From the NCBI GenBank assembly GCA_963724015.1, contig CAVRTM010000022.1, positions 62,001 through 126,000 of the forward strand: a DNA stretch of 64,000 nt, read 5' to 3'. The stretch's first letter is position 1. Each line of letters begins with the position of its first letter. This document shows, piece by piece, positions 62,149-64,000 of this stretch. The notes beneath the pieces were generated by a model, which was not told where the DNA came from, searched no databases, and saw nothing but the letters and a program-made list of their open reading frames with translations. The position numbers and the translations under genes are program-made. The DNA is from CAVRTM01 sp963724015 (GTDB lineage Bacteria; Actinomycetota; Actinomycetes; Actinomycetales; Dermatophilaceae).

Positions 62149-64000
62149 CCACGAAGATGTTCGGCGCACCGGTCCAGCGCAAGGAGGACCCGCGCCTGCT
62201 GACCGGCAACGGCCGCTACCTCGACGACCTCGGCCACGACGCGCTCGCCGCGGCGTTCGTCCGGAGCCCCTACGCCCACGCCCGCATCCTCGACATCGAC
62301 GTGACCGACGCGCTCGACGTCGAGGGCGTCATGGCGATCTACACGCACGAGGACCTGGACGGCAAGGTGGCCGACCGCCTGCCGCTGCTGATCCCGCACC
62401 CGACGCTGACCAACCCGATGACCGGCTACTGCCTGGCGCCCGAGCTGGTCAACCACGTCGGGCGAGCCCGTGGTCATGGTGGTCGCGACCGACCGCTACG
62501 TCGCCGAGGACGCCTGCGAGCGGATCCGGGTCGACTACGAGCAGCTGCCCGTCGTCGTGGGTCTGGAGCGGGCCCGCGCCGCCGACGTGCTCGTCCACGA
62601 GGAGGCTCCCGGCAACGTCGCCGCGCACATGGTGCAGGAGGTCGGCGACGCCGGCGCCGCCATCGCCGGCGCCCCGCACACGCTGACCCTCTCCCTCGAG
62701 ATCGAGCGCAGCGCCTGCATGCCGATGGAGGGCAAGGGCGTCTACGCCCGCTGGGACAGCGACGAGGAGTCGCTGCTGCTCTACACCTCGACGCAGACCA
62801 CCACCGGTGTGCGGGCGGCCGTCGCCGCCAAGCTCGGGCTGCCGCTGGCCAAGGTCGAGTGCATCGCCCCCGACGTGGGTGGCGGCTTCGGCGTCAAGAT
62901 CATGCACCCGTGGCCCGAGGAGGTCCTCGTGCCGTGGGCCGCCCGCCGGCTGAACGCCGCACATCAAGTGGGTCGAGGACCGGCGCGAGCACTTCATCTC
63001 CTCCGCCCACGAGCGCGGCCAGCTGCAGGAGGTCGAGGTCGGCTTCGACGACGAGGGCCGGGTGCTCGGCCTGTCGGTCCGGTTCTGGCACGACAACGGC
63101 GCCTACACGCCGTACGGCATCATCGTCCCGATCATCACCTCCACCCAGCTGCTCGGGCCCTACAAGCCCGGCGCCTACCGGTGCGAGTTCTCCTCGCTGT
63201 TCACCAACACCGTCATCGTGACCCCCTACCGCGGCGCCGGGCGCCCGCAGGGCGTCTACGCGATGGAGCGCACGATGGACGCGATCGCCGACTACCTCGG
63301 CCTCGACCGGGCCGACGTGCGCAGCACCAACTTCATCCAGCCGGACGAGATGCCCTACGAGCACGGGCTGCTCTTCCAGGACGGCCGGCCGCTGACCTAC
63401 GACTCGGGCGACTTCCCGGCCAGCCTGGACAAGCTGAAGAAGCTCGTCGGCTGGGACGACTTCGCGGCCTACCGCGCCGAGGCGGAGAGCCAGGGCCGGC
63501 GGGTCGGGCTCGGCATCGGCTGCTACGTCGAGGGCACCGGCGTCGGCCCCTACGAGGGCGGCCACATCCAGGTCGAGACCTCCGGCCGGGTCAACGTCTC
63601 CACCGGGCTGACCAGCCAGGGACAGGGCCACCAGACCGTGTTCGCGCAGATCGTCGCCGAGGAGCTCGGCGTGCGGCTGTCGGACGTCCACGTCACCACC
63701 GGAGACACGCGCCGGTTCGGTTACTCCGTGGGCACGTTCGCCTCCCGCGCGGCCGTGATGAGCGGCAACGCGGTGGCGCTGGCCGCCCGCAACGTGCGCG
63801 AGAAGGCGCTGCGGATCGCCGGCGAGGCCCTCGAGGCCGACCCGGGCGACCTCGAGATCATCGACGGCGTCGTGCACGTCAAGGGCGACCCCGAGGCCTC
63901 GATCGCGCTGTCGACGATCTCGGTGCTGTCCAACCCGCTGCGCTACGCGTTCGACGAGTCGGCAAAGATGGCAACGCAGTTCGGTGGCAACACCGACCTG
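62145..64000 (+). CDS. Molybdopterin large subunit, form II CoxL/xanthine dehydrogenase-like (3' partial, two frameshifts)
   Basis: The catalytic subunit, cut by the window end. ATG 62145 starts MTTKMFGAPVQRKEDPRLLT, GNGRYLDDL, then VRSPYAHARI; GGGFGVKIMHPWPEE is a molybdopterin loop. The active-site loop near 63225 reads PYRGAGRPQG, the form II (AYRGAGR) type shared with xanthine-dehydrogenase-like enzymes, and lacks the Cys of the AYxCSFR loop of true CO dehydrogenases. Extra bases near 62462 (GTCGGGCGAG for GTCGGCGAG) and 62958 (GCCGCACATC for GCGCACATC) break the frame; removing them restores VGEPVVMVVATDRYVAEDAC and LNAHIKWVEDRREHFISSAH. In this purine setting xanthine or a similar heterocycle is the likely substrate. 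Confidence 0.9.

Noticed and set aside
62145..64000. Carbon monoxide dehydrogenase large subunit (form I coxL)
   Set aside because: The loop is PYRGAGR rather than AYxCSFR, and the neighbours are purine genes.

Overview
The window is about 73% G+C by eye and carries typical Actinomycetia traits: a mycothiol-dependent maleylpyruvate-isomerase-fold gene, an ANTAR regulator, GTG starts, 4-bp start/stop overlaps and leaderless promoters. I cannot name a genus. The left and right ends cut through genes. No gene-free stretch exceeds 300 bases. I saw no tRNA, rRNA, CRISPR or insertion sequence.

Layout. (1) 1-6 kb: an ADP-heptose-type sugar cluster (GT4 fused to a GmhA-type isomerase, HldE, SDR, heptosyltransferase-like GT9), then a UDP-glucuronate-decarboxylase-like epimerase on the other strand. 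(2) 6-9 kb: small housekeeping and stress genes (coiled-coil protein, hemerythrin, phosphoesterase, GAF-ANTAR regulator). (3) 9-17 kb: a membrane formate dehydrogenase whose catalytic subunit reads through an in-frame TGA followed by a SECIS-like hairpin, with selD nearby: a selenocysteine enzyme and part of its machinery. (4) 17-24 kb: P450, GH18 glycosidase and a polyamine ABC transporter (potABCD), all badly frame-broken. (5) 24-30 kb: DUF2231/Rieske protein, xylose-type sugar ABC transporter and a ROK repressor. (6) 30-36 kb: complete arginine deiminase operon (antiporter, arcA, arcB, arcC, ornithine aminotransferase). (7) 36-51 kb: M1 peptidase, a STAS/kinase fusion, yidD, a zinc-ribbon/SPFH pair, nhaA, a DsbA-like oxidoreductase, a DEAD-box helicase, a GtrA remnant, a mannosyltransferase, a GH31 glucosidase, a TetR regulator and a mycothiol enzyme. 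(8) 51-64 kb: a purine/ureide catabolism island: CoxD/CoxE-like maturation proteins, allH-allF-allG (oxamate carbamoyltransferase), a PucR regulator, a purine permease and a three-subunit molybdenum hydroxylase with a form II/xanthine-dehydrogenase-type active-site loop.

Sequence quality. Many genes are interrupted by single-base insertions. Every break I could repair by hand was fixed by removing one base, which points to raw-read insertion errors rather than biological decay. Genes whose frame I could restore this way are listed as CDS with the breaks stated; genes too damaged to restore fully (P450, GH18, potA-D) and the deleted GtrA gene are listed as pseudogene. Start, stop and length of the broken genes are approximate.
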